DNA of 20,614 nt from Acidothermales bacterium (lineage in GTDB: Bacteria > Actinomycetota > Actinomycetes > Streptosporangiales > WHST01), in the NCBI GenBank assembly GCA_017354575.1, contig JAFMQP010000010.1, positions 1 through 20,614 on the forward strand. Direction: 5' to 3'. The stretch's first letter is position 1. Every line of letters starts with the position of its first letter. Shown one piece after another: positions 13,648 to 20,517 of the stretch. The notes under the pieces were generated by a model. That model did no database searches, was not told the DNA's origin, and saw only the letters and a list, made by a program, of their open reading frames with translations. Made by a program: the position numbers and the translations under genes.

Positions 13648-14171
13648 CTGATGACGACGCGGCGGTTCTTCCTGCGCCCGACGGGGTCGTCGGAGCCGCC
13701 GGGCTTCGTGTTCGACGCGACCGGGTCCTTCTCGCCCTTACCGGTCGCCGTGCAGCGCAGCCGCGAGTTCGTCACCTTGCCCTGCAGGTACGCACGTACG
13801 GCCGCGGCGCGGCGACGGGAAAGCGAGAGGTTGTACGCGCGCGAGCCGATCGAGTCGGTGTACCCGGTGACGGTCGCCTTCGTGACGCCGGGGTGGTCGA
13901 GCGTCCGTACGACGTCGTCGAGGACGGTGGTCGCGTCCGGCGAGAGCTTGGCGCTGTCGAACGCGAACAGCACGTCCGCGTCGACGGTGAACGTGCGCTT
14001 CCGCTGCTTCGGCCGCAGGTCGACGATGCGCGGTTTCAGCGTGACGACGCGGGGTTTCAGGTCGACGATGCGCGGTGACGGCAGTGGCGGGGCGGCCGCC
14101 GCCGGCTGCGCCGCGACGAGCAGGGCAGCCAGGCAGACACCGGATGCGAGTGAACGGGCCAGAACGCGCAT
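13638..14171 (-). CDS. Secreted OmpA-like peptidoglycan-binding protein
   Basis: ATG at 14171 with GAGGGG six bases upstream, which overlaps the end of the preceding gene; 177 residues. A signal peptide covers 1-27 (cleavage at AAAA-APP). A linker at 33-53 holds three tandem heptads: PRIVDLK, PRVVTLK, PRIVDLR. The OmpA C-terminal domain spans about 61-177: VLFAFDSAKLSPDATTVLDD (67-86), VTGYTDSIGSRAYNLSLSRR (101-120), and a final GRRKNRRVVI. The two diaminopimelate-contacting residues of the family correspond to Asp106 and Arg121, both present. It should be exported and anchor non-covalently to peptidoglycan. It is the last gene of an operon after three paralogous lipoprotein-like genes (3-base gap), probably working with them at the envelope. 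Confidence 0.92.
   Translation of the reverse strand: MRVLARSLASGVCLAALLVAAQPAAAAPPLPSPRIVDLKPRVVTLKPRIVDLRPKQRKRTFTVDADVLFAFDSAKLSPDATTVLDDVVRTLDHPGVTKATVTGYTDSIGSRAYNLSLSRRRAAAVRAYLQGKVTNSRLRCTATGKGEKDPVASNTKPGGSDDPVGRRKNRRVVISYD
14013..14075 (-). repeat. Triple 21-bp in-frame repeat coding PR(I/V)V(D/T)L(K/R)
   Basis: Three consecutive 21-base units in the OmpA-like gene encode residues 33-53 as PRIVDLK, PRVVTLK and PRIVDLR. The repeats are diverged at the base level but share the heptad pattern, with alternating hydrophobic residues that would form a short extended linker. Confidence 0.8.
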
Positions 14172-14174
14172 CGG

Positions 14175-14750
14175 CTACCCCTCGATCCGGACGCCGGGGA
14201 CGGTGGCGACGCCGGCCCTGACGGTCACCTGGTCGACGCTCGCGGGCGGCGCGGCCACCTCGGCGACGTAGTAGCGCCTGACACCGGGCCCGAAACCGCT
14301 GTCTCCGATGGCCGTCCACGTATGGCTACACAGGCACGGGCTGTCGTCGCCGTCCTCGATGAACGTCTTGTACTCCTTCAGCCCGGTCCCGTCGACGAGG
14401 GCGACCCGCCTCGCGTCGTGGACCGAGACCGCCGGGTTCTCGTCGAGGTCCTCGGTGGCGTAGCCGAGGTCGATGTCCGCGTCGCCGACGTTGTGCAACG
14501 CGAACACCACCTGGACCATCGCGTCCGTCCGCTTCACGACGTACAGCTCGAAGTCCATGCCGTCGGTGCTCGTCGGCACCGTCGCCATCGGCTTGGCGGG
14601 GACGTCGGCCGACACCGGACCGGCGGTGGCCGCGTCGAGGTGGAACGTCATCGGCCGGGTCGTGGCGTCCTGGTCCCCGGCGCAGCCGGACGGGCTCGCG
14701 GCGAGCGTGAGCACCGTCGCGATCGCGGCGACCGCTCTGCCCGCGATCAT
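14175..14750 (-). CDS. CLCS-motif lipoprotein-like protein, paralogue A
   Basis: ATG at 14750 overlaps the stop of paralogue B as ATGA, with GAGG eight bases upstream; 191 residues. The export signal is 1-23 with a possible lipidation Cys23 (SPSGC), though the position -3 proline makes the lipobox imperfect. The mature protein shares the pattern of its two neighbours: MTFHLDAATAGPVSADVP, FELYVVKRTDAMVQVVFALH, DLDENPAVSVHDARRVALVD, LKEYKTFIEDGDDSPCLCSH, RRYYVAEVAAPPASVDQVTV and an ending GVRIEG. The CLCS cysteine pair (residues 129 and 131) is invariant in all three. Function unknown; related sequences elsewhere may be joined to OmpA domains, from memory and not checked. Cotranscription with the OmpA-like gene suggests an envelope role. 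Confidence 0.85.
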   Translation of the reverse strand: MIAGRAVAAIATVLTLAASPSGCAGDQDATTRPMTFHLDAATAGPVSADVPAKPMATVPTSTDGMDFELYVVKRTDAMVQVVFALHNVGDADIDLGYATEDLDENPAVSVHDARRVALVDGTGLKEYKTFIEDGDDSPCLCSHTWTAIGDSGFGPGVRRYYVAEVAAPPASVDQVTVRAGVATVPGVRIEG

Positions 14751-15328
14751 GACGTGATCCTCGCGGAGTCGATGTCGACGCTGCCGGCCTTGACGGTCAC
14801 CTCGGTGACGTCGGGCGGCGGCGCGGCCACGACGGCGGCGTAGTACCTGCGCTTGCCCCCTCCGAGCTTGCCCTCGCCGATGACGTTGAAGGTCTCGCTG
14901 CACAGGCACCGGCCCTCGCCGCCGTCCTCCCGGAACGTCAGGTATTCCTTCAGGCCCTTGCGGTCGACGAGCGCGACAGCGCTCGCGGCGTGCACCGCGG
15001 CGGCGGGACTCTCGTCCAGGCTCGCCGTGGGAGCGTCGAGGTCGACGTCGGAGCCGCCGGTGTTGTGCAGGGCGAACACGACGTCGACGACCTGGCCGGA
15101 CCGCCGCAGCACGAACAGCTCGAAGGCGAGGCCCGGCGTGCCCGTCGGCGCGGACGCCACCGGATCGGTGGGTACGTCGACGGCGAGCGGACCCGCGCTC
15201 GTGGCGGCGAGGTCGAACCGCATCGCGCGGGACGCCGCCGGCTCGTCGTGGCGTGCGCAGCCGCTGCCGACGAGCGCCAGCGCGAGCACGCAGGCGAAGG
15301 TGGACACGGCACGGATCGTCGTACGCAT
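14747..15328 (-). CDS. CLCS-motif lipoprotein-like protein, paralogue B
   Basis: ATG at 15328, eight bases after a GAGGGG that overlaps the end of paralogue C; 193 residues. Signal region 1-24 with Cys24 in VGSGC, a plausible lipobox. The body follows the same plan as paralogue A: MRFDLAATSAGPLAVDVPTD, FELFVLRRSGQVVDVVFALH, SLDESPAAAVHAASAVALVD, LKEYLTFREDGGEGRCLCSE, RRYYAAVVAAPPPDVTEVTV. The CLC pair is again present (Cys141 and Cys143). A fold of beta strands is likely. It is translationally coupled to A (ATGA overlap) and has a 5-base gap to C, so the three are one mRNA. No enzymatic motif is visible. Confidence 0.85.
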   Translation of the reverse strand: MRTTIRAVSTFACVLALALVGSGCARHDEPAASRAMRFDLAATSAGPLAVDVPTDPVASAPTGTPGLAFELFVLRRSGQVVDVVFALHNTGGSDVDLDAPTASLDESPAAAVHAASAVALVDRKGLKEYLTFREDGGEGRCLCSETFNVIGEGKLGGGKRRYYAAVVAAPPPDVTEVTVKAGSVDIDSARITS

Positions 15329-15333
15329 CGGCG

Positions 15334-15945
15334 TCACCCCTCGATCCTCGCGCCGGCGATGTCGGCCAGGCCCGCCCGCACGGTCACGGTGGACACGTCC
15401 GCAGGCGGCGCGGCGACCTCGGCCAGGTAGTACGACCGGTCGCCCGAGCTCGGGCTCCCGGTGTCGCCGGTGGTGTTCCAGGTGGTGCTGCAGAGGCAGT
15501 CGCCGTCCTGCCCGTTCGCTCGGAACGTCTTGTACTCCTTCAGGCGCGCGGTGTCGACGATCGCGACCTTGCTGGCGTTGTGGGACGCGACCGTCGGGTC
15601 CTCGTCCAGGTCGTAGGTGACCTCGCCTGCGCTGTAGTCGCCGGCCGGGTGCCGGAGCGCGAACACGACCTGGACGGCGTCGCCGGCGCGGTGCAGCGCG
15701 TACAGCTCGACCGTCACGTCCTTGGTGCCCGTCGGCGCCGTCGCGACCGGTTGTTCCGGCACCCGGACGGAGACCTTGCCGTACGCCTTCGCCTCCAGCG
15801 AGAAGGTGAGCGTGCGCTGCGGTGCGGCCGACTCGTGCTGCGGCCTCTTCGCCCCCGGGGGCTTGGTGCAGCCCGCCGTCACGACGGCGACCAGGAGGAC
15901 GGGCAGCGCCGCACGGTGCCACGCCCGACGGCGTCGGTGAACCAT
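15334..15945 (-). CDS. CLCS-motif lipoprotein-like protein, paralogue C (first of operon)
   Basis: ATG at 15945; 203 residues, with no clear ribosome binding site, so a leaderless or weakly initiated start is possible. N-region HRRRRAWHR, hydrophobic core PVLLVAVVTAGC with lipobox VTAGC (Cys26). The mature domain repeats the pattern: LTFSLEAKAYGKVSVRVPEQ, VELYALHRAGDAVQVVFALR, DLDEDPTVASHNASKVAIVD, LKEYKTFRANGQDGDCLCST, RSYYLAEVAAPPADVSTVTV, ending ARIEG like paralogue A. It has the longest linker between the Cys and the domain of the three. It heads the C-B-A-OmpA operon. A tandem 11-bp repeat (15966-15987) lies 20-42 bases upstream of its start. Confidence 0.83.
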   Translation of the reverse strand: MVHRRRRAWHRAALPVLLVAVVTAGCTKPPGAKRPQHESAAPQRTLTFSLEAKAYGKVSVRVPEQPVATAPTGTKDVTVELYALHRAGDAVQVVFALRHPAGDYSAGEVTYDLDEDPTVASHNASKVAIVDTARLKEYKTFRANGQDGDCLCSTTWNTTGDTGSPSSGDRSYYLAEVAAPPADVSTVTVRAGLADIAGARIEG

Positions 15946-15965
15946 GCGCCGAGGTTCCGGCGCCG

Positions 15966-15987
15966 GGCTTGACGAACGCTTGACGAG
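15966..15987 (-). promoter_or_regulatory. Tandem 11-bp direct repeat upstream of the CLCS/OmpA operon
   Basis: Two adjacent 11-base units, GGCTTGACGAA and CGCTTGACGAG (plus strand), are 9/11 identical. One helical turn spacing is typical of tandem half-sites for OmpR/PhoP-class response regulators. The plus strand also offers TTGACG as a -35 element for the divergent DUF6458 gene, so either use is possible. Confidence 0.45.
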
Positions 15988-16085
15988 GCGCCGTCGCCCG
16001 GCGGCCGGCCTCCGTTTGATCGTTTCGATCCTGGGCAGCTGTGGGGGGCACGGTGCCCGGGGGGAGCCAACGGAAAGGCAGGATC

Positions 16086-16319
16086 GTGGGAATCGGAGCA
16101 GCGATACTGCTCATCGCCATCGGGGCCATCCTGGCCTTCGCGGTGCATGTCAGCGTCTCCGGCGTCGACATCACCGTCGTCGGCTGGATCCTGATGATCG
16201 TCGGTGTGATCGGTCTCGTCCTCACCCTCACCATCTGGTCCCCGTGGCGGCGTCGTCGGGCCACCGACGGCGTGGTCGAGGAGCGGCGCATGTACCGCGA
16301 CGGGCCACCGCCGCCCTGA
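16086..16319 (+). CDS. DUF6458 family small membrane protein
   Basis: GTG at 16086 matches the family start (VGIGAAILLIAIGAILAFAV); a longer frame from 16041 would add unrelated residues. It has 77 residues and two membrane helices at about 3-20 and 29-53 (VVGWILMIVGVIGLVLTLTI), with the VSVSGVDITVVGW turn between them that marks the family, and a basic tail WSPWRRRRAT. Found widely in actinobacteria; function unknown. It is divergent from the CLCS/OmpA operon (140-base gap) and convergent with the small gene at 16341. Confidence 0.9.
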   Translation: MGIGAAILLIAIGAILAFAVHVSVSGVDITVVGWILMIVGVIGLVLTLTIWSPWRRRRATDGVVEERRMYRDGPPPP

Positions 16320-16340
16320 CCGACGGTGTCGCGGGCAGGC

Positions 16341-16571
16341 TCAGGCGTTGCGCATCCGACGCAGCTGCGCCCGGGCCGTGGCCCGGTGCGCCCAGCGGAG
16401 CACCCGCGACGCGGTGAGCAGCGCGATCGCCGCGACCAGCAGCCAGACCTCGTGGTGGCCGAAGACGCCGGCGAACAGGCAGGGCAGCTCCTGCCGGCAC
16501 GTCTTGTGCTCGAGCCAGCGTGGCGCGTGGACGCGCGACGGGGTTCGCCAGAGGGAACCGTCGACGTCCAC
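16341..16571 (-). CDS. Hypothetical 76-aa single-helix protein
   Basis: GTG at 16571 with GAGG about six bases upstream; 76 residues. It has a hydrophilic start with three Cys in the first half (HKTCRQELPCLFAG has two), one hydrophobic helix at about 41-57 (EVWLLVAAIALLTASRVL) and a basic C-terminus (RWAHRATARAQLRRMRNA), so a small inner-membrane protein is plausible. No family recognised. Stop is 21 bases from the convergent DUF6458 stop. Confidence 0.5.
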   Translation of the reverse strand: MDVDGSLWRTPSRVHAPRWLEHKTCRQELPCLFAGVFGHHEVWLLVAAIALLTASRVLRWAHRATARAQLRRMRNA

Positions 16572-16743
16572 CGCGCACCTCGGTCACTCGGAAGACCTGT
16601 ACAACAACGACTATCGCCACAATGCGCTCATTGGTCCAACCGGACGTGCCTGTGGCTACCTGCGGTGCCGGAACGCGCGTCCCAGGCCCAGGTCGGCCGC
16701 GTCGCCGGGTGTCGGCGTCGGTCCCGTACGTCGCTCGGACGAC

Positions 16744-17658
16744 TCAGCCCGACCCGGCTGATCCCGAGCGCGTCGGCGTGCCGGCGTCCGGATCGAGCAG
16801 CGGCGAGCGGGACAGCAGGACCGTCCCCACTCCGATCAGCACCGCCCCGGCGGCGACGCCGACGAGGAACGGCCCGGACTGGGCCTCCTCGTGGAACGCG
16901 GCGAGGCCCCAGGCGACGGAGACGAGCGGGTTGGTCAGCGTGAACCCCGGCTGCGAGGCCACCAGGTTGCCCGCCTGCAGGGCGTTCTGCAGCAAGAAGA
17001 ACGCCGACGGCCCCACCACGGCGACACCGTAGGTCTGCCAGGTGGCGAACAGGTTCCCGCCGTGCGCGACGGCCGCGCCGACGCCTGCGATGAGCGACGA
17101 GTTCAGCCCGAACGCCGCGCCCGTCGCGATGCCCAGCAGCGCCGCCCGGTGCTCGTGCCTGCCGACGTAACCGAGGACGACCAGCGCGCCGACGACGGCG
17201 ACGTTGGCCGCGCAGCCGACCAGCCAGACCTGCCAGGGCACGGCCGACGGGTCGCCACCCACCGGGCTCAGGCACGTGACGAACGCGGCGAGCCCGGCGG
17301 ACTGCATCGCCAGCGCCGTCCAGTCCCGCCGGCCGATCCGCAGCTTGAACGTCATGGACGCGAGGACGAGGGTCAGCGGCAGCTCCGCCACGAGCAGCGG
17401 CTGGACGAACGCGATCCGGGACAGCGAGATCGACACCGCGTGCAGCACGAAGCCGGCGGTCATCGCGGCGATGCCCAGGAACCACGACGGGCGCCGCGCG
17501 AGGTCGAGGAACATCCGCAGCGAGAACGCCCGTGTGTCCGGCTCGTCCCGCGTGGCGCGGCGCTGCAGCACGGACGCCGACGCGTTCGACAACGCCGCCG
17601 CGAGCATCAGGAGCACACCGATCACGACGCTCCGTCTACCCCGGGCGGTGCGTTCCAC
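16744..17658 (-). CDS. DMT-superfamily (EamA-like) transporter
   Basis: Start GTG 17658 gives 304 residues; an inner GTG at 17625 with GGAG close by is a real alternative. About nine to ten hydrophobic helices in two halves. First half: VVIGVLLMLAAALSNASASV (11-30), WFLGIAAMTAGFVLHAVSIS, then VAELPLTLVLASM. Second half: VGCAANVAVVGALVVLGYVG, LLGIATGAAFGLNSSLIAGV, FTLTNPLVSVAWGLAAFHEE, and a last helix LVGVAAGAVLIGVGTVLLSR. The Pro/Asn-Pro motifs within helices fit DMT transporters, which export small metabolites or drugs. The Asp/Pro/Gly-rich C-terminus is soluble. The substrate is unknown. It is divergent from the GH15 gene with only 50 bases between, so they may share control. Confidence 0.85.
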   Translation of the reverse strand: MERTARGRRSVVIGVLLMLAAALSNASASVLQRRATRDEPDTRAFSLRMFLDLARRPSWFLGIAAMTAGFVLHAVSISLSRIAFVQPLLVAELPLTLVLASMTFKLRIGRRDWTALAMQSAGLAAFVTCLSPVGGDPSAVPWQVWLVGCAANVAVVGALVVLGYVGRHEHRAALLGIATGAAFGLNSSLIAGVGAAVAHGGNLFATWQTYGVAVVGPSAFFLLQNALQAGNLVASQPGFTLTNPLVSVAWGLAAFHEEAQSGPFLVGVAAGAVLIGVGTVLLSRSPLLDPDAGTPTRSGSAGSG

Positions 17659-17708
17659 CGTTTCGGGGTAGGTGACCGAAAGCGGAACCAGACGGAAGCG
17701 AGGACCAG

Positions 17709-19502
17709 GTGGGTCGTGATCCGGTGGACATCGCGTCGATGTTCCCGCCGCAGGTGCTGCGCCAGTACGCGCTGCTCGCGGACGGCGAGCGCGGTGCGCT
17801 GATCGGCCCGCACGGCGACATCGCGTGGATGTGCGCGCCCCGCTGGCACTCCGACGCGGTGTTCTCGACCCTGATCGGCGGCGGCGGTGCGTACGTCGTG
17901 ACGCCGTGCGGAACGCGGCACGTGTGGGGCGGCTACTACGAGTCCGGCGGCCTGATCTGGCGCAGCCGGTGGATCACCACCGAGGGCGCGATCGAGTGCC
18001 GGGAGGCGCTGGCGTATCCCGGCGACCCGGGCCGGGTGATCCTGCTGCGCCAGGTCGCCGCGCTGCACGGGGACGCCAAGGTCCGGGTACTGCTCGAGCC
18101 ACGCGCCCGCTTCGGCCACTACGCGAACGGCCACCTGTCGTGCCACGACGGCGTCTGGACCGGGCGCACGGGACCGTTGCGGTGGCGCTGGACCGGCGCC
18201 GCCGACGCCGTCCCCGTCCCCAGCGCGCACGGCGCTGGGGAGGTGCTCGTGGCCGAGCTCGTCGTGCCCGAAGGCGAACGGCACGACCTGGTGTTCGAGA
18301 TCGCGGACGAGCTGGCGCAGGACCTCGTCGACCCGCGCACGTCGTGGGCGGCGACCGAGGCGACGTGGGCGAGGGGACACCCGGACCTGCACGCCGCCGT
18401 CGCGCAACGCGACGCCGGACATGCCTGGGCCGTGCTGCGCGGGCTGACGAGCACGGGCGGCGGCACGGTCGCGGCGGTCACCATGAGCCTGCCGGAGCGT
18501 GCCGGCGCGAACCGCAGCTACGACTACAGGTACGCGTGGATCAGGGACCAGTCCTACGCCGGCCTGGCCGCCGCGGCGGCAGGTGCCACCGACCTGCTCG
18601 ATCGGTCGACGGGCTTCATCACGGCGCGGCTGTTGGCCGACGGGCCGCGGATGCGTCCGGCGTACACCGTGACCGGCGACGTCGTGCCCGGCGAGGAGCA
18701 GCTCGGCCTGCCCGGCTATCCCGGCGGCACCGACAAGGTCGGCAACTGGGTGAACCGGCAGTTCCAGCTGGACGCGTTCGGCGAGGCACTGCAGCTGTTG
18801 GCGGCGGCCGCGCGCCTCGACCGGCTGGACGCGGACGGCCTGCGCGCGATCCAGGTCGCCGTTGACGTGATCGGCGAGCGGTGGCGGGACGCCGAGGCGG
18901 GGATCTGGGAGCTGGATGACCGATGCTGGACGCAGTCCCGGCTCGCGTGCGTGTCCGGGCTGCGCGCGGTCGCGGAGCGGCCCGGCCTCGGCCTCGACGT
19001 CCCCGCCGTCACGACGCTGGCCGACACGATCCTCGCCGACACCGCGGCCAGCAGCCTGCACCCCGACGGGTACTGGCAGCGCAGCCCGGACGAACCGGGA
19101 GTCGACGGCTCGCTGCTGCTCGCGCCGGTGCGCGGTGCGCTGCCCCGCGACGACCCGCGCACGAGGGCGACGTTGCGTGCGGTGCACGAGCAACTCGTGG
19201 ACGACGGTTTCGTCTACCGCTTCCGCCACGACGAGCGAGACCTCGGCGAGGCCGAGGGCGCGTTCCTGCTGTGCGGGTTCATGCTCGCCCTGGCCGAGCA
19301 CCAGCAGGGCCGCCACTGGCACGCCGCCCGCTGCTTCGAGCGCAACCGCGCGGCCTGCGGGCCGCCCGGGCTGTTCTCCGAGGAGTACGACGTCACCCAG
19401 CGCCAGTTGCGCGGCAACCTGCCGCAGGCGTTCGTCCACGCCCTGCTGCTCGAGACCGCCGCGACCCTCGTCCCACCGGACGCGGAGCGGGTTCCGCTGT
19501 GA
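17709..19502 (+). CDS. Glycoside hydrolase family 15 protein (glucoamylase/trehalase-like)
   Basis: GTG at 17709 with AGCGAGGA upstream; 597 residues, a typical GH15 length. Residues 1-240 form the N-terminal beta-domain (YALLADGERGALIGPHGDIA at 20-39, MCAPRWHSDAVF). The (alpha/alpha)6 barrel starts near 245. Seen: ANRSYDYRYAWIRDQSYAGL (267-286), the substrate-binding signature; GIWELDDRCWTQSRLACVSG (398-417), with general acid Glu401; and DLGEAEGAFLLCGFMLALAE (511-530), with general base Glu516. Inverting hydrolysis of alpha-glucosidic bonds (starch oligomers or trehalose) is expected. No signal peptide is present, so it is intracellular. The first signature reads WELDDRCWTQSRL where many relatives have a form closer to WE-HFTYSK, so it belongs to a variant subgroup. 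It stands alone; the next gene is 59 bases downstream. Confidence 0.9.
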   Translation: MGRDPVDIASMFPPQVLRQYALLADGERGALIGPHGDIAWMCAPRWHSDAVFSTLIGGGGAYVVTPCGTRHVWGGYYESGGLIWRSRWITTEGAIECREALAYPGDPGRVILLRQVAALHGDAKVRVLLEPRARFGHYANGHLSCHDGVWTGRTGPLRWRWTGAADAVPVPSAHGAGEVLVAELVVPEGERHDLVFEIADELAQDLVDPRTSWAATEATWARGHPDLHAAVAQRDAGHAWAVLRGLTSTGGGTVAAVTMSLPERAGANRSYDYRYAWIRDQSYAGLAAAAAGATDLLDRSTGFITARLLADGPRMRPAYTVTGDVVPGEEQLGLPGYPGGTDKVGNWVNRQFQLDAFGEALQLLAAAARLDRLDADGLRAIQVAVDVIGERWRDAEAGIWELDDRCWTQSRLACVSGLRAVAERPGLGLDVPAVTTLADTILADTAASSLHPDGYWQRSPDEPGVDGSLLLAPVRGALPRDDPRTRATLRAVHEQLVDDGFVYRFRHDERDLGEAEGAFLLCGFMLALAEHQQGRHWHAARCFERNRAACGPPGLFSEEYDVTQRQLRGNLPQAFVHALLLETAATLVPPDAERVPL

Positions 19503-19561
19503 CCCGCGTTGTCGGTGCCTCTCCCTAACGTTGGGGTCGGGCCGACAGTGGAGGGCGAGAG

Positions 19562-20461
19562 ATGCCGCAGCGCGAGGTCGACGTCGAGGTCGTGGGGCCG
19601 TGGTCGCTGGAGACGAGCAGGGCGTTCTGGGAGGGTTTCACCCCGGCGGCCCTGCCTGCCGGCGCCACGGACGCTTTGCGCGCGGTGTTCTGCGTCGAGG
19701 GCGACTGGCGTCGCGCTGCGGTCGAGGTGACCCAGCACGACGGCACGGCAACCGTGGTCGCGTCCGGCAGCGGTGACCTCGACACCGCCGTCACGCAGGC
19801 GTGCCGGTTCCTCTCGTTGGACGTCGACGCACGCGCCTGGCCCGACGTCGCCCGCCGCGACCCGGTCATCGCCGACGCGCAGGCCAGGCTGCCGGGGCTG
19901 CGGCCCTGCGGTTTCCACTCGCCGTACGAGGCCGCAGCGTGGGCGGTGCTCTCTCAGCGCATCCGCATCGTGCAGGCCGCGCGGCTTCGCGACGACCTCG
20001 TCGCCCGGCACGGCGACGACGGCGCGTTCCCCGCCCCCCAGGTGCTCCGCGGACTCGACCTCGACCTGCCGGGGCGGAAGGCCGAGTACCTGCACGCGGT
20101 CGCGGAGGCCGCGCTGGACGGGCTGCTCGACGGCGCCCACCTGCGCTCGCTCACCCCTGACGACGCCGTCGCCGCCGTGCGTGAGGTCAAGGGCCTCGGA
20201 CCGTTCGCCGCCGAGCTCGTCGTCATCCGCGGCGCGAACGCGCCCGACGCCGTTCCCGGACACGAGCGCCGGCTGGACGCGGAGCTCACGGAGCGGTACG
20301 GCCCCGGCCACACTCTCGCGGAGGTGTCACCTGCCTGGCGTCCGTTCCGCACCTGGGCGGCCGTACACCTGCGTGCGCTCCGTGAGGCCCGCACCCACGA
20401 GATCGGCGGCCGGTCCGCACCCGATCGCGGCGCCGTGGATATCGACGCGCCACGGGGGTAG
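19562..20461 (+). CDS. AlkA-like HhH-GPD DNA glycosylase
   Basis: ATG at 19562 with GGAGGG upstream; 299 residues. The N-terminal 100 residues form a beta-rich domain (WRRAAVEVTQHDGTATVVAS) as in AlkA. Then the helical core: FHSPYEAAAWAVLSQRIRIV (118-137), and the hairpin-helix-hairpin VKGLGPFAAELVVIRGANAP (209-228). The enzyme would remove alkylated purines from DNA in base-excision repair. The catalytic Asp of AlkA should stand shortly after, but the stretch is AVPGHERRLDAEL (230-242), so Glu235 (or Asp239) would have to serve. This looks normal for some actinobacterial relatives, to my memory. There is no iron-sulfur Cys cluster. The C-terminal tail (about 278-299) is short and polar. It is monocistronic, followed by a hairpin. 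Confidence 0.85.
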   Translation: MPQREVDVEVVGPWSLETSRAFWEGFTPAALPAGATDALRAVFCVEGDWRRAAVEVTQHDGTATVVASGSGDLDTAVTQACRFLSLDVDARAWPDVARRDPVIADAQARLPGLRPCGFHSPYEAAAWAVLSQRIRIVQAARLRDDLVARHGDDGAFPAPQVLRGLDLDLPGRKAEYLHAVAEAALDGLLDGAHLRSLTPDDAVAAVREVKGLGPFAAELVVIRGANAPDAVPGHERRLDAELTERYGPGHTLAEVSPAWRPFRTWAAVHLRALREARTHEIGGRSAPDRGAVDIDAPRG

Positions 20462-20470
20462 CCGATACGT

Positions 20471-20493
20471 CCCGCCCGTGTCGAGCGGGCGGG
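20471..20493 (+). terminator. Hairpin terminator after the DNA glycosylase gene
   Basis: CCCGCCCG (20471-20478) pairs perfectly with CGGGCGGG (20486-20493) around a 7-base loop, ten bases past the stop at 20461. There is no U-tract. It also lies just upstream of the CsbD gene's ribosome binding site, so it may insulate the two. Confidence 0.6.
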
Positions 20494-20517
20494 CCGTAGA
20501 GGTATGGAGGAACGCTG

